Counted from the first letter of the stretch, positions 30,097-40,540 are shown. The stretch is DNA of 64,000 nt from Rhizobium etli 8C-3 (GCF_001908375.1 NZ_CP017241.1:2111001-2175000), one strand, 5' to 3'. Made by a program: numbers and translations. The notes: generated by a model not told the origin, from the sequence alone.

Positions 30097-32706
30097 CTAT
30101 TCGCTTTCCAGGGTTTCCTTGACGACGACGGCGAGCTGCTTCAGCGAGAAGGGCTTCGGCAGGAACCCGAACTTGGCGTCCGGCGGCAGGTTGCGGGCGA
30201 AAGCGTCTTCCGCATAGCCGGAAACGAAGATGAATTTCAGGTCCGGATATTTCTTGCGCAGTTCGCGAAGCAGCGACGGCCCGTCCATTTCCGGCATGAC
30301 GACGTCAGAAACGACGATATCCACCTTGCCGTCCAGTTCGTCCATGATGTCGAGCGCTTCGACGCCCGAGCCGGCCTCGTGCACAGTGTAGCCGCGCGTT
30401 TCCAGCATGCGCTTGCCGCCACGGCGCACCGCTTCCTCGTCCTCTACCAGCAGAATGACGGCGTTGCCCGTCAGATCTTCCGGTTGTTCGGGCTGAGGTG
30501 CGGCCGGCATTTGTGCTGCCGCGCCCGCCTCGGCCGCCGCAACAGCATCCGCTTCGGCGGCGACAGCCGCGTCGATGACGTGGCGCGGCAGGAAGACCCG
30601 GAAGGTCGTTCCCTTCCCGACTTCGGATTCCGGCTGAATATAGCCGCCGGATTGTTTGACGATGCCGTAGACCATCGCCAGCCCGAGACCCGTTCCCTTG
30701 CCCACCTCCTTGGTCGTGAAGAAGGGCTCGAAAATCTTGTCCATGATGTCGGGCGCAATGCCGGTGCCGGTATCGGCCACCTCGATCAGCACCATGTCCT
30801 CATGCGGCATGAAGGAATAATTGAAAGCGGCCACCTCCGCCGCCGTCACGTTGCGGGTGCGCAGCGTCAGCTTGCCGCCTTCGGGCATCGCGTCGCGCGC
30901 ATTGACGCAAAGGTTGATCAGCACCTGCTCGAACTGGGACAGGTCAGTCTTTACCGGCCAGAGATCGCGGCCGTATTCGACATCGAGCTTGACGTTGGTG
31001 CCGGATAACAGCCGGTCGACAAGCATGCGCAGGTCGCCCACGACGTCCGTGAGGTTCAATACCGTCGGACGCATCGTCTGCTTGCGCGAGAAGGCAAGCA
31101 GCTGGCGGACGAGAACCGCGGCGCGGTTCGCATTGCGCTTGATTTCCATCAGGTCTGCAAAGCTTGCATCAGATGGGCGCGCTTGCAGCAGCAGGTGGTC
31201 GGAAGACAGAAGGATCGCCGTCAGCACGTTGTTGAAGTCGTGCGCGATTCCGCCGGCAAGCGTGCCGACCGCATTCATCTTTTGAGTCTGCGCCATCTGC
31301 GCTTCCAGCGCCTTCTGCTCCGTCATCTCGACGGCATAGACGATCGCTGCCTCTTCCGGCGCCTCGTCGCTCTGGTCGATGACGGCGTTGACGTAGAAAC
31401 GGAAATGGCGCGCTTCGTCGTTGGGCATGCGCGAGTCGATCGGCGGGATATCCCCCTGGCGGTCCTTTGCCGCCACCAGGGCATCCTTCAGCCTCTGTCG
31501 ATCGCTTTCCTGAAGGATCACTTCGAGCGCTGCGCCATTTTCGACGTCATCGCGCGAAACGATGCCGGAGAAGAGCTTGAGGAATGGTGCATTCGTGCGC
31601 AGGATCCGACCGTCGCCGTCGACCGATGCGATCGCCATCGGCGTGTTATTGAAGAAGCGCGTGAAGCGCATCGCCGCGGCAGAAGCGGATTGCTCGTTTT
31701 CGCCGCCCGATTGCCGCCTGAGCACGATCGTCCGGCTCTCGCCCGGCGCCCCATCTCGCATGGACGTCACGCTGTGTATGATCTGCACCGGCAGGCTCTG
31801 TCCGTTCGCCTTCTTGAGGTCGAGGTCGAGCGTATCGGTTTTCTTGAGGCCGGGCTCGGCCTGAACCGACTGGATCAGTGCCAGCCCGCCGCCCGCCACG
31901 AGATCTCCGATCGTCATCGAGCCGGGCACGAACTTAGTAAGATCGAGCCCCAGCCATTCGGCAAGGGTTGCGTTCAGGTAGAAAATCTCGCCCTTGCGCC
32001 CTGCCGAGAAGAAACCTGCCGGCGCATGGTCGAGGTAGTCGATTGCGTTCTGCAGTTCCTTGAAGAAGCGCTCCTGATCGTCTCGTTCGGCGGTAATGTC
32101 GCTAATCTGCCAGATATGCAGCGGCTTGCCGGCGCCTTCCTCGGGTCGCAGCGTTCGCGCCTTGAGACGGTACCAGTGAGCGCCGGAATTGTTCGTTGCC
32201 GGGCCAAGGGAGCGCAGCAGACGGAATTCCTCCTGGCCCTCCTTGCCCTCGCGCAGCCCGTTCGACAGACGGTAGAGCGCTTCGTTCGATTCGCGGTGGC
32301 GAGAAAGCAGCGCTTCGAGCGTCTGCACTTCGGTCGGTTTGCGGGCGCCAGTCAGCTTGCCATAGGCCGCATTGGCATAAATGATCCGGCCCTTGCCATC
32401 GGTAATCAGCGAACCGTCCGGATGGCTATTGAGAAATGACCGGGCGAGGCTATCCGACTGCCGCTGGGGCATGACCTCGATGAAGCCGATGACCGAGGAA
32501 ACAAGGAAGAAGATGCCGACCATGGCCAGCACGCCCAGCACGCCGAGGACCATTTCGTTTTCGAGCGAATCCTTGAAGTACACAAAGCTGCCTGCGGCTG
32601 CGACAAGCACAAGCGCCAGAAGAATGATGCGAACAGCCGTTCCCGAGCGTCCTCCGCGATCCACGATCGGGGCATTGTAGTCGTCAGCCTGACGTGGTGT
32701 CGTCAT
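30097..32706 (-). CDS. cckA: Cell-cycle hybrid histidine kinase CckA
   Basis: An 869-residue hybrid kinase. Two membrane helices lie near residues 24-44 and 53-76, followed by PAS-type regions (about 85-450). The HisKA H-box contains His489 ([15 protein letters not shown]), followed by the ATPase domain with [20 protein letters not shown] and [16 protein letters not shown]-terminal receiver carries Asp801 ([13 protein letters not shown]). This layout is that of CckA, which feeds phosphate through ChpT to the master regulator CtrA in alphaproteobacteria. It faces psuG convergently and is divergent from the FliO-like gene. Confidence 0.93.
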   Translation of the reverse strand: MTTPRQADDYNAPIVDRGGRSGTAVRIILLALVLVAAAGSFVYFKDSLENEMVLGVLGVLAMVGIFFLVSSVIGFIEVMPQRQSDSLARSFLNSHPDGSLITDGKGRIIYANAAYGKLTGARKPTEVQTLEALLSRHRESNEALYRLSNGLREGKEGQEEFRLLRSLGPATNNSGAHWYRLKARTLRPEEGAGKPLHIWQISDITAERDDQERFFKELQNAIDYLDHAPAGFFSAGRKGEIFYLNATLAEWLGLDLTKFVPGSMTIGDLVAGGGLALIQSVQAEPGLKKTDTLDLDLKKANGQSLPVQIIHSVTSMRDGAPGESRTIVLRRQSGGENEQSASAAAMRFTRFFNNTPMAIASVDGDGRILRTNAPFLKLFSGIVSRDDVENGAALEVILQESDRQRLKDALVAAKDRQGDIPPIDSRMPNDEARHFRFYVNAVIDQSDEAPEEAAIVYAVEMTEQKALEAQMAQTQKMNAVGTLAGGIAHDFNNVLTAILLSSDHLLLQARPSDASFADLMEIKRNANRAAVLVRQLLAFSRKQTMRPTVLNLTDVVGDLRMLVDRLLSGTNVKLDVEYGRDLWPVKTDLSQFEQVLINLCVNARDAMPEGGKLTLRTRNVTAAEVAAFNYSFMPHEDMVLIEVADTGTGIAPDIMDKIFEPFFTTKEVGKGTGLGLAMVYGIVKQSGGYIQPESEVGKGTTFRVFLPRHVIDAAVAAEADAVAAAEAGAAAQMPAAPQPEQPEDLTGNAVILLVEDEEAVRRGGKRMLETRGYTVHEAGSGVEALDIMDELDGKVDIVVSDVVMPEMDGPSLLRELRKKYPDLKFIFVSGYAEDAFARNLPPDAKFGFLPKPFSLKQLAVVVKETLESE

Positions 32707-32985
32707 CTATTCCTCACATGAGCCTGTCCAACATTCGCTTATAATCTCAAGACAAAGCAGGAATCAGGCGTTCGTTCCTTCTTAGCAAGTTGCTGCGTCC
32801 GCAAAAACACTGTGAGAGCCAAGAATGCTTGAATTCACAACGAACGGCGCCACTTTCGACAACCAAGCGCGCCGCAGAAACATTCCCTGGCGTGGGGACA
32901 TGACTGGACAATCAGTCAGGCTATTGCCTAAGGAGCTGAAAAGCCGTCATGTTATGGCGATCGCGGCAAACCGGAGTAATAGATC

Positions 32986-34005
32986 ATGTTCGACGAAGTA
33001 ATGGGCGCCTATGGCAGCCGTTTCCTCCTCGCAGCTGGCGGCGTCGGAATCGCGCTGCTGCTCCTGATCGGGATCTTGTGGATCCTCCGCAGCCGAGCGC
33101 CCTCCCCCTTTGTACGTGGCGGCAAGAACCGTCAGCCGCGATTGCAGGTCCTGGATGCCGCAGCCGTCGATACGCGCCGCCGGCTGGTGCTCGTGCGCCG
33201 TGACGACGTTGAGCATCTGATCATGATCGGTGGTCCGACCGACATCGTTATCGAAAGCCGAATCCTGCAGGATGCAGATGAGGATTCCGAGCACGCCTTC
33301 ATAGCGCCCATTGCCCCGCCGGCGTCTCGTTCGCAGCCTGTCGTGTCGTCCGAAGAGCCGCCCGTCGGCTCGGCAAGGCCCGTCACGCCGAAACCTGACG
33401 AACCCTATGTTCCGGCTCCGGCTCCCGCGCCTGCTGTCGAGCCGCGTCTGCATCCAGTCGCAAGCGCTCCTGCCGCGGCGCCCGCTGAACAGGCGCCCGC
33501 AGCTTTGCATGCGGCAACATCGGCAGTGGCGGAAAAAATCGAGCGGGAGGCCGCAAGCCCTGCTGCTTTGCCGCCGATCATTCCGCGGCCTGCGGAGCGG
33601 GCCGCAGGCCCGGTGATAGAGCCAGCCAGCGCCGCCGACATCCTCGACGCGGCGCGCCAGCGCGTTCTGCCGCAGCAGCGGATGGAGCCGCAGGTCTCGA
33701 CGCCACCAGCACAGAGCCTTCCGACCGTTGCCGAAGGCATACCTGTCGTGACAAGCGACGCGGCCACCGCCTCGAAACCAGCGCCTGGCGACTTCGAGCG
33801 CATTCTTCAGGAAGAGATGAACAATACGCTTGCAGCGCAGCGCATTGTTCCGGCAGCGAACGCCCCTGCCCGCCCAGTTCCGCCACAGCCCGGCAACCCG
33901 CAGCGCCGCGATCCTGAAATGGCACCGATCACCGGTGCCGACGCCGAGCTTCAAAAGGAAGTGGCCCGGATCTTTGGCGAAATGAGCGTCAATCGCGAAA
34001 AGTAG
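32986..34005 (+). CDS. FliO-like membrane protein with long proline/alanine-rich tail
   Basis: A 339-residue protein. One membrane helix (residues about 13-33, FLLAAGGVGIALLLLIGILWIL) is followed by a short basic domain (RRLVLVRRDDVEHLIMIGGPTDIVIE) characteristic of FliO, a flagellar export-apparatus assembly factor. The last 230 residues are low-complexity Pro/Ala with an ending PGDFERILQEEMNNTLAAQRI and a charged tail. FliO normally sits in flagellar operons; here it is beside cckA, so the flagellar role is not certain. It has the start MFDEVMGAYG at 32986. Confidence 0.7.
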   Translation: MFDEVMGAYGSRFLLAAGGVGIALLLLIGILWILRSRAPSPFVRGGKNRQPRLQVLDAAAVDTRRRLVLVRRDDVEHLIMIGGPTDIVIESRILQDADEDSEHAFIAPIAPPASRSQPVVSSEEPPVGSARPVTPKPDEPYVPAPAPAPAVEPRLHPVASAPAAAPAEQAPAALHAATSAVAEKIEREAASPAALPPIIPRPAERAAGPVIEPASAADILDAARQRVLPQQRMEPQVSTPPAQSLPTVAEGIPVVTSDAATASKPAPGDFERILQEEMNNTLAAQRIVPAANAPARPVPPQPGNPQRRDPEMAPITGADAELQKEVARIFGEMSVNREK

Positions 34006-34032
34006 GCTGCCGGGCCTGGGAAAGCCATCGCA

Positions 34033-35911
34033 ATCGGGATAGGGGGGAGCCTTGCGGTTCCGCCCCTCCCACACCACCCTGCGTACGGGTCCGTACAGGG
34101 CGGTTCGGCTGGTTATGCGGCCTTGGCGGGCACAACGGAAGCGAGGCCTATGCTTGCGAGGAAAGCGTTCGGCAGGGCAATGGCGAGCGCGGGGCTGTTG
34201 CTGATGCGCCATGGGCCGCGTGCACTGCCGGCGGTTTGTGCCGCCAGATCGTGACTGACACCACGGCGCCGCAATTCCGCAAAGCGGGTGTGCCCGCGCT
34301 TCCACTGTTTCCATACGATGGATCGCAGCCTTCGCCTGATCCACTGGTCGAGGCTGTGCAACACCGACGGGGTTTCGCAAAAGCCGAAGTAACCGCGCCA
34401 CCCTTTCAGATAGAGCGACAGCTCCTTGGCTATCTGCGCGAGGCTCGCGCCCCGCGTCCGCATCGTCAGCACACGCACGCGCTCCTTGAACCGGACCACA
34501 GCCTGCGGTGCGATCCGACGCCTTGGCATCTTCTCGTTCGTAAAGCTGAAGCCGAGGAATTTGCGCCGGTGCGGCGGGGCGACTGCGCTCTTCTGCGTGT
34601 TGACCTTCAGCTTCAGACGCCTGTCGAGGAAGCGTTCGATACTTGCCATCACCCGTTCGCCTGCCCGCGCACTGCGCACATAGATGTTGCAGTCGTCGGC
34701 GTAGCGCACGAAGCGATGGTTGCGTCGCTCCAGTTCCTTGTCGAGTTCGTCCAGCATCAGGTTGGACAGCAGCGGCGAGAGCGGGCCACCCTGCGGCGTT
34801 CCTTCGTCGATTGGACCGATCAGCCCGCCTTCGAGCACACCCGCGGTCAGAAAGTCACGGATCAGGCGAAGGATACGCGGATCGGACACCCGCTTGGCCA
34901 CCAGCCCCATCAGGATGTCGTGGTTGACCCGGTCGAAGAACTTCTCCAGGTCGATGTCCACTACAATGCGATGACCCGACGCGATGAACGCTTGCGCCGC
35001 GGCAACCGCCTGATGAGCCGAGCGTGCGGGCCTGAACCCGTAGCTCGACGCGCTGAATCCGCCGTCCCATGCAGTCTGCAGCACCTGCATCACCGCCTGC
35101 TGGATGAAGCGGTCGAGCACCGTGGGGATGCCGAGCGGACGGGTGCCGCCGGACGCCTTCGGGATGTCGACACGTCGCACCGGCTGTGGTTTGTAGGCGC
35201 CTTCGAGCAGTTGGGCGCGAAGTTCGGGCCAGTGGTCTTTCAGATGCAGCGCCAAGGCATCGACACTCATACCGTCGACCCCCGGCGCTCCCTTGTTGCG
35301 CCGGACCTGCGCCAGCGCCTTCCTCAGATTGTCGCGATCGACAATCGCTTCCATGCACGGTCCGGCCATTGCCGCCGGACTTTCGGGGGCGGCGTTCGCC
35401 GCACAGGCTTCGGTCCCTGCCCCAAGGCGATTGCGGGATTCACCCGCTCCCTCCACAGGCAAGGCCAGCTCAAGCTGATTTTTCTGCCGCATGGCCAATG
35501 CGAGAACTCCGTCCTACTCGTCCTTCCAACCGTTCGGGCCTTCGTTTGGCAGACACCTCCCTACTATGCCCTGTGCTGACCTCTGCACCGCGATCAGCGC
35601 GCCTCACGGCGGGCTCAGTCCGGATTTCCGGACACGGCGCAGATCTCCCGAGGTAAGATCGACCGCCTTCCCCGCACACCGGCCGGATTTACCACCCCGG
35701 TCCTTGATGACCATGGACTTCGCGGTCATCTGCCCGCTCGTCCGGCCGGGTAGGCCTCGTATCCGGTTCTTGTCCATCGGGTCGCGGGTTTGCTCCACGC
35801 TTCCTTCAGACCCCGCCTCACGACGACGCCCTTGCGCTTCGCTAACCCTTCGCCGCCATCAGGCTGGGTAAAGGACTTACACCTCCAAGCTGTCGATCAT
35901 GCTCGGCACAC
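34033..35911 (-). mobile_element. Group II intron (group IIC-like), minus strand
   Basis: A 1.88-kb element. At its 5' end (base 35911 on the minus strand) the sequence is GTGTG, the group II consensus, directly after TTTTTTCT of the dksA terminator. At its 3' end a domain V-like hairpin lies at about 34062-34100, formed by ACCGCCCTGTACG paired with CGTACGCAGGGTGGT, and the element appears to end CCCGAT at 34033. The domain V stem begins with CGC, the catalytic triad variant of group IIC. A maturase gene occupies the middle. The 5' part (about 35493-35911) is non-coding intron RNA. Both ends are inferred; the 3' end may be off by a base or two. Confidence 0.8.
34113..35492 (-). CDS. ltrA: Group II intron reverse transcriptase/maturase
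   Basis: A 459-residue intron-encoded protein. Reverse transcriptase blocks are intact: RRVDIPKASGGTRPLGIPTVLDR, SSYGFRPARSAHQAV, VVDIDLEKFFDRVNHD, EGTPQGGPLSPLLSNLML and the catalytic YADD (264-267). Domain X (maturase) covers the segment with KEGLSLYLKGWRGYF-like residues. There is no HNH endonuclease domain after it; the end GPWRISNSPALAIALPNAFL is typical of endonuclease-free lineages. Its presence implies the intron may still be mobile through replication-fork priming. Confidence 0.93.
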   Translation of the reverse strand: MRQKNQLELALPVEGAGESRNRLGAGTEACAANAAPESPAAMAGPCMEAIVDRDNLRKALAQVRRNKGAPGVDGMSVDALALHLKDHWPELRAQLLEGAYKPQPVRRVDIPKASGGTRPLGIPTVLDRFIQQAVMQVLQTAWDGGFSASSYGFRPARSAHQAVAAAQAFIASGHRIVVDIDLEKFFDRVNHDILMGLVAKRVSDPRILRLIRDFLTAGVLEGGLIGPIDEGTPQGGPLSPLLSNLMLDELDKELERRNHRFVRYADDCNIYVRSARAGERVMASIERFLDRRLKLKVNTQKSAVAPPHRRKFLGFSFTNEKMPRRRIAPQAVVRFKERVRVLTMRTRGASLAQIAKELSLYLKGWRGYFGFCETPSVLHSLDQWIRRRLRSIVWKQWKRGHTRFAELRRRGVSHDLAAQTAGSARGPWRISNSPALAIALPNAFLASIGLASVVPAKAA

Positions 35912-35913
35912 AG

Positions 35914-35940
35914 AAAAAAGGCACCGCAGACTGCGGTGCC
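35914..35940 (-). terminator. dksA terminator, abutted by the intron
   Basis: Minus-strand hairpin GGCACCGC/GCGGTGCC (plus-strand 35920-35927 and 35933-35940, five-base loop) followed by TTTTTT at 35914-35919. It lies 30 bases after the dksA stop. The intron begins two bases after the T-run. Confidence 0.92.
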
Positions 35941-35969
35941 TTCAATTTCCACGAAGGATTCCGAAAAGC

Positions 35970-36389
35970 TCACTCGTCGCGATAAACCTTTTCGCGCCGC
36001 TCGTGGCGCTCCTGCGCCTCGATCGACAGCGTTGCGATCGGACGTGCGTCGAGACGCTTGATGCCGATCGGCTCGCCCGTTTCCTCGCAGTAGCCGTAGG
36101 TGCCGTCTTCGATACGCTGCAATGCTGCATCGATCTTGGAAATCAGCTTTCTCTGACGGTCTCGAGCGCGAAGTTCGATCGCCCGGTCCGTTTCGGAAGA
36201 GGCTCGGTCCGCGAGGTCCGGATGGTTGGCGCTTTCTTCTGCCAGATGATCGAGTGTCTCGCGCGCTTCTCTAAGGATGTCGTTTCGCCAGGCAACAAGT
36301 TTGGCTCTGAAGTAAGCCCGCTGGTTTGCGTTCATGAATTCCTCGTCTTCCGAGGGAACGTAGCTGCTAAGATCGATCTTCTCACTCAA
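35970..36389 (-). CDS. dksA: RNA polymerase-binding factor DksA (single-cysteine type)
   Basis: A 139-residue secondary-channel regulator that works with ppGpp. The coiled-coil tip has DLADRA (Asp58, Asp61, Ala63), the DxxDxA motif needed for activity. The zinc finger region aligns with E. coli DksA but only the first ligand cysteine is kept: Cys101, then Thr104, Ser122 and Ala125 in the other three positions. I choose the TTG at 36389 because AGGAGA lies eight bases upstream and it gives MSEKIDLSSYV; an ATG seven codons earlier is unlikely. It is followed by its terminator and the group II intron. Confidence 0.93.
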   Translation of the reverse strand: MSEKIDLSSYVPSEDEEFMNANQRAYFRAKLVAWRNDILREARETLDHLAEESANHPDLADRASSETDRAIELRARDRQRKLISKIDAALQRIEDGTYGYCEETGEPIGIKRLDARPIATLSIEAQERHERREKVYRDE

Positions 36390-36664
36390 CGCGATTCTCC
36401 TGAAGAACATCTCATATGGCGGGGTGTATATCCCAAGCGCTATCGCGGGTTCAAGCCAAATACGACACGTAAACAGATTTTTAAATCTGTAACATTTTTA
36501 AGCTAACGGTTTATTTTCGCATCACTATTAGCAATGCTGGTTTTTGCTTACCGTTCAAGAACGCGTGTTGAGCTTACTGTTTTGCGCCATCGCTATGCCG
36601 ATGCGGTTGACGGCGGTGATCCGCGGGCGCTACTGAAAAGGCTCCTTCGCTCGTGGAATCTTCT

Positions 36665-37159
36665 ATGGCCGCAACCTTGCCTTCGCCCTCAAGAATTTAT
36701 TTGTTGCGGCATGCAGAGGCCGCCTGGGCGCAACCGGGCGAACGGGATTTTGACCGGCCTTTGAATGAAAAGGGCTATGACGACGCGGAAATCGTGGCGG
36801 ACCGCGCAGCCGACAAAGGCTACCGACCGGAGGTTTTGATAAGCTCCACTGCACGGCGCTGCCGCGAGACCACGCAAGCCGTGCATCGCGCTATGGGATT
36901 GTCGCTCGACATCCGCTATGTCGACCAACTTTACAACGCCACCCCGGAGGTCTATCTCGATATCATCGACAGCCAAACCGTCGGCTCCGTCATGCTTGTC
37001 GGTCACAACCCGACAACCGAGCAGACGCTTGAAGCGCTGATCGGTCACGATGCACTGCTCCGCGCAATCCCGGACGGCTTTCCCACGGCGGGACTTGCAG
37101 TCCTCGATTTCGACCATGCCTCCGCGGGCTGGAAGCTTATCGACTTCGTGCACGACTGA
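36665..37159 (+). CDS. SixA-type histidine phosphatase family protein
   Basis: A 164-residue member of the histidine phosphatase superfamily, close to SixA phosphohistidine phosphatases. The catalytic RHAE is in YLLRHAEAAW, the later GHNPTTEQ carries the second histidine, and SSTARRCRETTQA is typical. It may dephosphorylate phosphohistidine on an Hpt or PTS protein; the target is unknown. ATG 36665 is chosen over a GTG four codons earlier. Confidence 0.88.
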   Translation: MAATLPSPSRIYLLRHAEAAWAQPGERDFDRPLNEKGYDDAEIVADRAADKGYRPEVLISSTARRCRETTQAVHRAMGLSLDIRYVDQLYNATPEVYLDIIDSQTVGSVMLVGHNPTTEQTLEALIGHDALLRAIPDGFPTAGLAVLDFDHASAGWKLIDFVHD

Positions 37160-37207
37160 TCTCTTTCGCGCCGCTTCTTTTTCGGAAAGCATCCACGTCC
37201 TATATGC

Positions 37208-38710
37208 TTGAGCACTGACAATCGGAAATCCGCCTTGCCGCCAAGCCTGACATCCCTTACCGGCGACGCGCGTATCGCGCTCGACAACCTCGCAGACCGC
37301 GCCTCGGGTCTCGTCAAACCGACCATCCGCCTCGGCGTCACCGGGCTTTCCCGCTCGGGTAAGACGGTCTTCATCTCGTCCCTCGTTCATAACCTTTTGC
37401 ATGGCGGACGCCTGCCGCTTTTCGAGCCGGTCCAGTCCGGCCGGGTGTCAGGCGTGCGGCTGGAACATCAGCCGGATGACGCTGTTCCGCGCTTCCAGTA
37501 CGAGGATCATATCCGGGCGCTGGTGAAAGACCGCATCTGGCCGGAGTCGACCCGCGCCATATCCGAACTTCGCATCACGCTGGATTATCAGAGCGCCAGT
37601 GGCTGGAACCGTCTGTTCTCGCCGGGACGTCTCTCGATCGATATCGTCGATTATCCCGGAGAGTGGCTCCTTGATCTACCGCTGTTGGCCAAGGATTACC
37701 GGACCTTCAGCGAGGAGACGCTGGCGCTCGCCCGCAGCGGCATCCGCGCGAAACTTTCCAGCCGCTGGATGATACTGACTGAAGCCACTGACGTGAAGGG
37801 ACCCGCCGATGAGATGCAGGCGCGCGATCTCGCGACGGCTTTCACCGGTTACCTCAAAGCCTGCAAGGCAGACGATCGCTCGCTTTCGACATTGCCGCCC
37901 GGCCGCTTCCTGCTTCCGGGCGATCTTGAAGGTTCTCCCGCACTCACCTTCGCGCCACTCGCCTTGCCCTTTGAAGGCAAACCGCCCAAGGGTTCTCTCT
38001 GGGCGATGATGGAGCGCCGCTACGAGGCCTACAAATCCGTCGTCGTCAAACCTTTCTTCCGCGAACATTTTGCCCGGCTCGACCGCCAGATCGTCCTCGT
38101 CGACGCGCTGCAGGCAATGAACCGCGGCCCGGAGGCGATCCAGGATCTGGAACGTGCGTTGACGGATGTGCTTGCCTGTTTCCGTCCCGGTACGAACTCG
38201 CTTCTTTCGTCGCTCCTTCGCCGCCGCATCGACCGTGTTCTCGTGGCCGCTACGAAAGCCGATCATCTGCATCACGAAAGCCACGACCGCCTCGATGCGC
38301 TGACGCGCCGCCTCGTCGAGCGAGCCATCCACCGGATCGGCATGGCAGGCGCCGGCATCGACGTCATGGCACTTGCCTCGGTGCGCGCCACGCGGGAGGC
38401 GACCGTCAAGCGCGACGGCCACGATCTTCCGGTGATTGTCGGCACGCCGATCGATGGCGAAACGATTGCCGGCGAACACTTCGACGGCATGAAGAAGACG
38501 GCGGTCTTTCCGGGTGACCTTCCCGAAGACCCCGAAAGCCTGTTCGACGGCATTGAATCTGCAGGTGGTGATGTCCAATTGCCGGATGTGAACATTGTGC
38601 GCTTCCGGCCACCGCAGCTCGAGGAAACCGGCAGCGGCATCAAGCTTTCGATACCGCATATCCGGCTCGACCGGGCCATGCAGTTTCTGTTTGGAGACCG
38701 CCTCGCATGA
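37208..38710 (+). CDS. YcjX family GTPase-like protein
   Basis: A 500-residue protein of the YcjX (DUF463) family. Walker A is GLSRSGKT (residues 46-53), a G3-like DYPGEW follows and a TKADH motif lies further on (AATKADHLHHES). E. coli ycjX belongs to the phage-shock regulon. The start is TTG at 37208. Its stop overlaps the ATG of the YcjF-like gene by four bases, so the two proteins are probably made together. Confidence 0.93.
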   Translation: MSTDNRKSALPPSLTSLTGDARIALDNLADRASGLVKPTIRLGVTGLSRSGKTVFISSLVHNLLHGGRLPLFEPVQSGRVSGVRLEHQPDDAVPRFQYEDHIRALVKDRIWPESTRAISELRITLDYQSASGWNRLFSPGRLSIDIVDYPGEWLLDLPLLAKDYRTFSEETLALARSGIRAKLSSRWMILTEATDVKGPADEMQARDLATAFTGYLKACKADDRSLSTLPPGRFLLPGDLEGSPALTFAPLALPFEGKPPKGSLWAMMERRYEAYKSVVVKPFFREHFARLDRQIVLVDALQAMNRGPEAIQDLERALTDVLACFRPGTNSLLSSLLRRRIDRVLVAATKADHLHHESHDRLDALTRRLVERAIHRIGMAGAGIDVMALASVRATREATVKRDGHDLPVIVGTPIDGETIAGEHFDGMKKTAVFPGDLPEDPESLFDGIESAGGDVQLPDVNIVRFRPPQLEETGSGIKLSIPHIRLDRAMQFLFGDRLA

Positions 38711-39786
38711 GCAAACCCGCTTCTGGAGATTCGCACCGGCCGCGCCGCATACCGGCGGCCTTTGCCTATGAGGACGACCCGCGCGCCGGCGAGACGGACA
38801 GGAAGCCGGAGGCCCGCAAGCCGGCAAGCTTCGGCGGCGAAGTCGTCCTCACATCGGACGAGGACGACCCCTTCAACCCGCACAAGGATATCGCCTCCCT
38901 GCCGGTCGCAGTGCCGCGCAAGCGGCATGCCTCCTTTGCCAAGATCGCGCTAAGCGCATTCGGCGTGCTTTTTTCGCTCGCCTTCGGCCTGTGGACCGAC
39001 AGCCTGATCCGCGACCTCTTTTCCCGCGCCGACTGGCTTGGTTACACGGCGCTGGCGGCGCTCGCGATCGGCATTCTCGCCGTCGTCGCCATCGTTATCC
39101 GCGAAACGGCGGGTATAATGCGCCTCGCGGCGGTGCAGACGATCAAGCTCGAGGCGGAGGCCGCCATACTGGAGACGAGGCCCGCCAGGGCACGCGCCCT
39201 GGTAAAGCACCTTTCACAGCTGCTTGCAGGAAAGCCTGAAACCGCCAAGGGCCGCGCAACCCTGAAAGCCTCCGAAGGCGACATCATCGACGCGCCGCAT
39301 CTCGTCGCACTCGCAGAACGCGAATTGCTGGCGCCTCTGGACCGCCAGGCAAGAGCGCTGATCGTCAATTCCGCAAAGCGCGTTTCGATCGTCACCGCTG
39401 TCAGTCCGCGCGCGATCGTCGATCTTCTCTACGTGCTTTTCGAAGCCTCGCGCCTGATCCGCGCCATCGCCGAGCTTTATGGCGGCAGGCCGGGCACGCT
39501 CGGCATGATCCGCCTGATGCGGGACGTTCTGGCGCATCTCGCCGTCACCGGCTCGATCGCCGTCGGCGACAGCCTCGTGCAACAGGTCCTGGGCCACGGC
39601 CTTGCCTCCAAGCTTTCAGCCAGGTTCGGCGAAGGCATTATCAACGGGTTGATGACAGCCCGGATCGGCATAGCTGCAATGGATCTGTGCCGTCCGCTTG
39701 CGTTCCGCGCATTGAAGCGGCCGGGAATCGGCGACTTCATCAGCGATCTGGCGCCATCCGTAACGCCGCGCACCAGTGGCAAATGA
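38707..39786 (+). CDS. YcjF family (DUF697) inner-membrane protein
   Basis: A 359-residue protein of the YcjF/TIGR01620 type. A charged N-terminal region of about 75 residues is followed by two membrane helices (about 78-97 and 117-136), then a soluble DUF697-like C-terminal part beginning with the ERELLAPLDRQARALIVNSAKRVSIVTAVSPRA motif. It overlaps ycjX by ATGA and forms its conserved partner pair. Likely role is in envelope stress; not shown here. Confidence 0.92.
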   Translation: MSKPASGDSHRPRRIPAAFAYEDDPRAGETDRKPEARKPASFGGEVVLTSDEDDPFNPHKDIASLPVAVPRKRHASFAKIALSAFGVLFSLAFGLWTDSLIRDLFSRADWLGYTALAALAIGILAVVAIVIRETAGIMRLAAVQTIKLEAEAAILETRPARARALVKHLSQLLAGKPETAKGRATLKASEGDIIDAPHLVALAERELLAPLDRQARALIVNSAKRVSIVTAVSPRAIVDLLYVLFEASRLIRAIAELYGGRPGTLGMIRLMRDVLAHLAVTGSIAVGDSLVQQVLGHGLASKLSARFGEGIINGLMTARIGIAAMDLCRPLAFRALKRPGIGDFISDLAPSVTPRTSGK

Positions 39787-39988
39787 ACATTTGCGCAGCT
39801 AGGTGCCTTGCGTAACGGAAAGAATTACAAAACGCAGGAAATTCATGACACTGGCAATATGAATTGAATTCGCCGAGCCGCCCGAAATCCCTCGAATCCA
39901 TGCATTTAGACGCTCTAGAAACCAAGCATTAACCATTATTCGGCAAAACTCATGGCTGACAACGGGTGGTGTTTGCCAAGGAAAATCC

Positions 39989-40540
39989 ATGTATTCGCGC
40001 AAAGTTCTCTTCATAGGCGGGCTCATCGCCGCGGCATTGTCTCCGGCGGCCGATATTGCCCCTGCTGCAACTGCCGCCACACGTGACAAGGCATTCTTTG
40101 AGTCTGTTGCCGGCAACTGGAGAGGTCCGGGCGAAATCGTGGCCGGCAAATACAAGGGCACGAAATTTAGCTGCAACCTCATCGGTTCTGCCGTGAGCGA
40201 TGGCGGCGCCGGCATCAAGCTCGACGGCTCTTGCCGCGTTGGCGTGTTCAAACAGCCGATGTCCGCCCTCATCACCCAGTCGCGCGGCGGCTACAAGGGA
40301 AAATTCCTTGATGGCGCCGCCGGTAAGGGTCTCGATGTCGTCTCGGGCACCGTCACGCAGGACACCGTCGTCGTCGGCCTGAACCGCGCCAAGCTGAACG
40401 GCGCGATGATCGCCCGCGTTCGCGACGACAAGACGATGAATGTCACCGTCTCGGTGAAGGTCGAAGATCGCATGGTCCCGGTGATCGGCCTGACGCTGAC
40501 CCGCCAGATCGATGAGATGACGGTCGGCTCCGTCGAGTAA
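39989..40540 (+). CDS. Exported protein, function unknown
   Basis: A 183-residue protein with a Sec signal peptide (MYSRKVLFIGGLIAAALSPA, cleavage probably about residue 25-30). The mature domain looks like a beta-rich barrel-type fold: alternating hydrophobics around FFESVAGNWRGPGEIVAGKYKG, KFSCNLIGSAVS and LDGSCRVG. It has two cysteines that may form a disulfide. I do not recognise a named family. It is followed by a good terminator. Confidence 0.7.
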   Translation: MYSRKVLFIGGLIAAALSPAADIAPAATAATRDKAFFESVAGNWRGPGEIVAGKYKGTKFSCNLIGSAVSDGGAGIKLDGSCRVGVFKQPMSALITQSRGGYKGKFLDGAAGKGLDVVSGTVTQDTVVVGLNRAKLNGAMIARVRDDKTMNVTVSVKVEDRMVPVIGLTLTRQIDEMTVGSVE

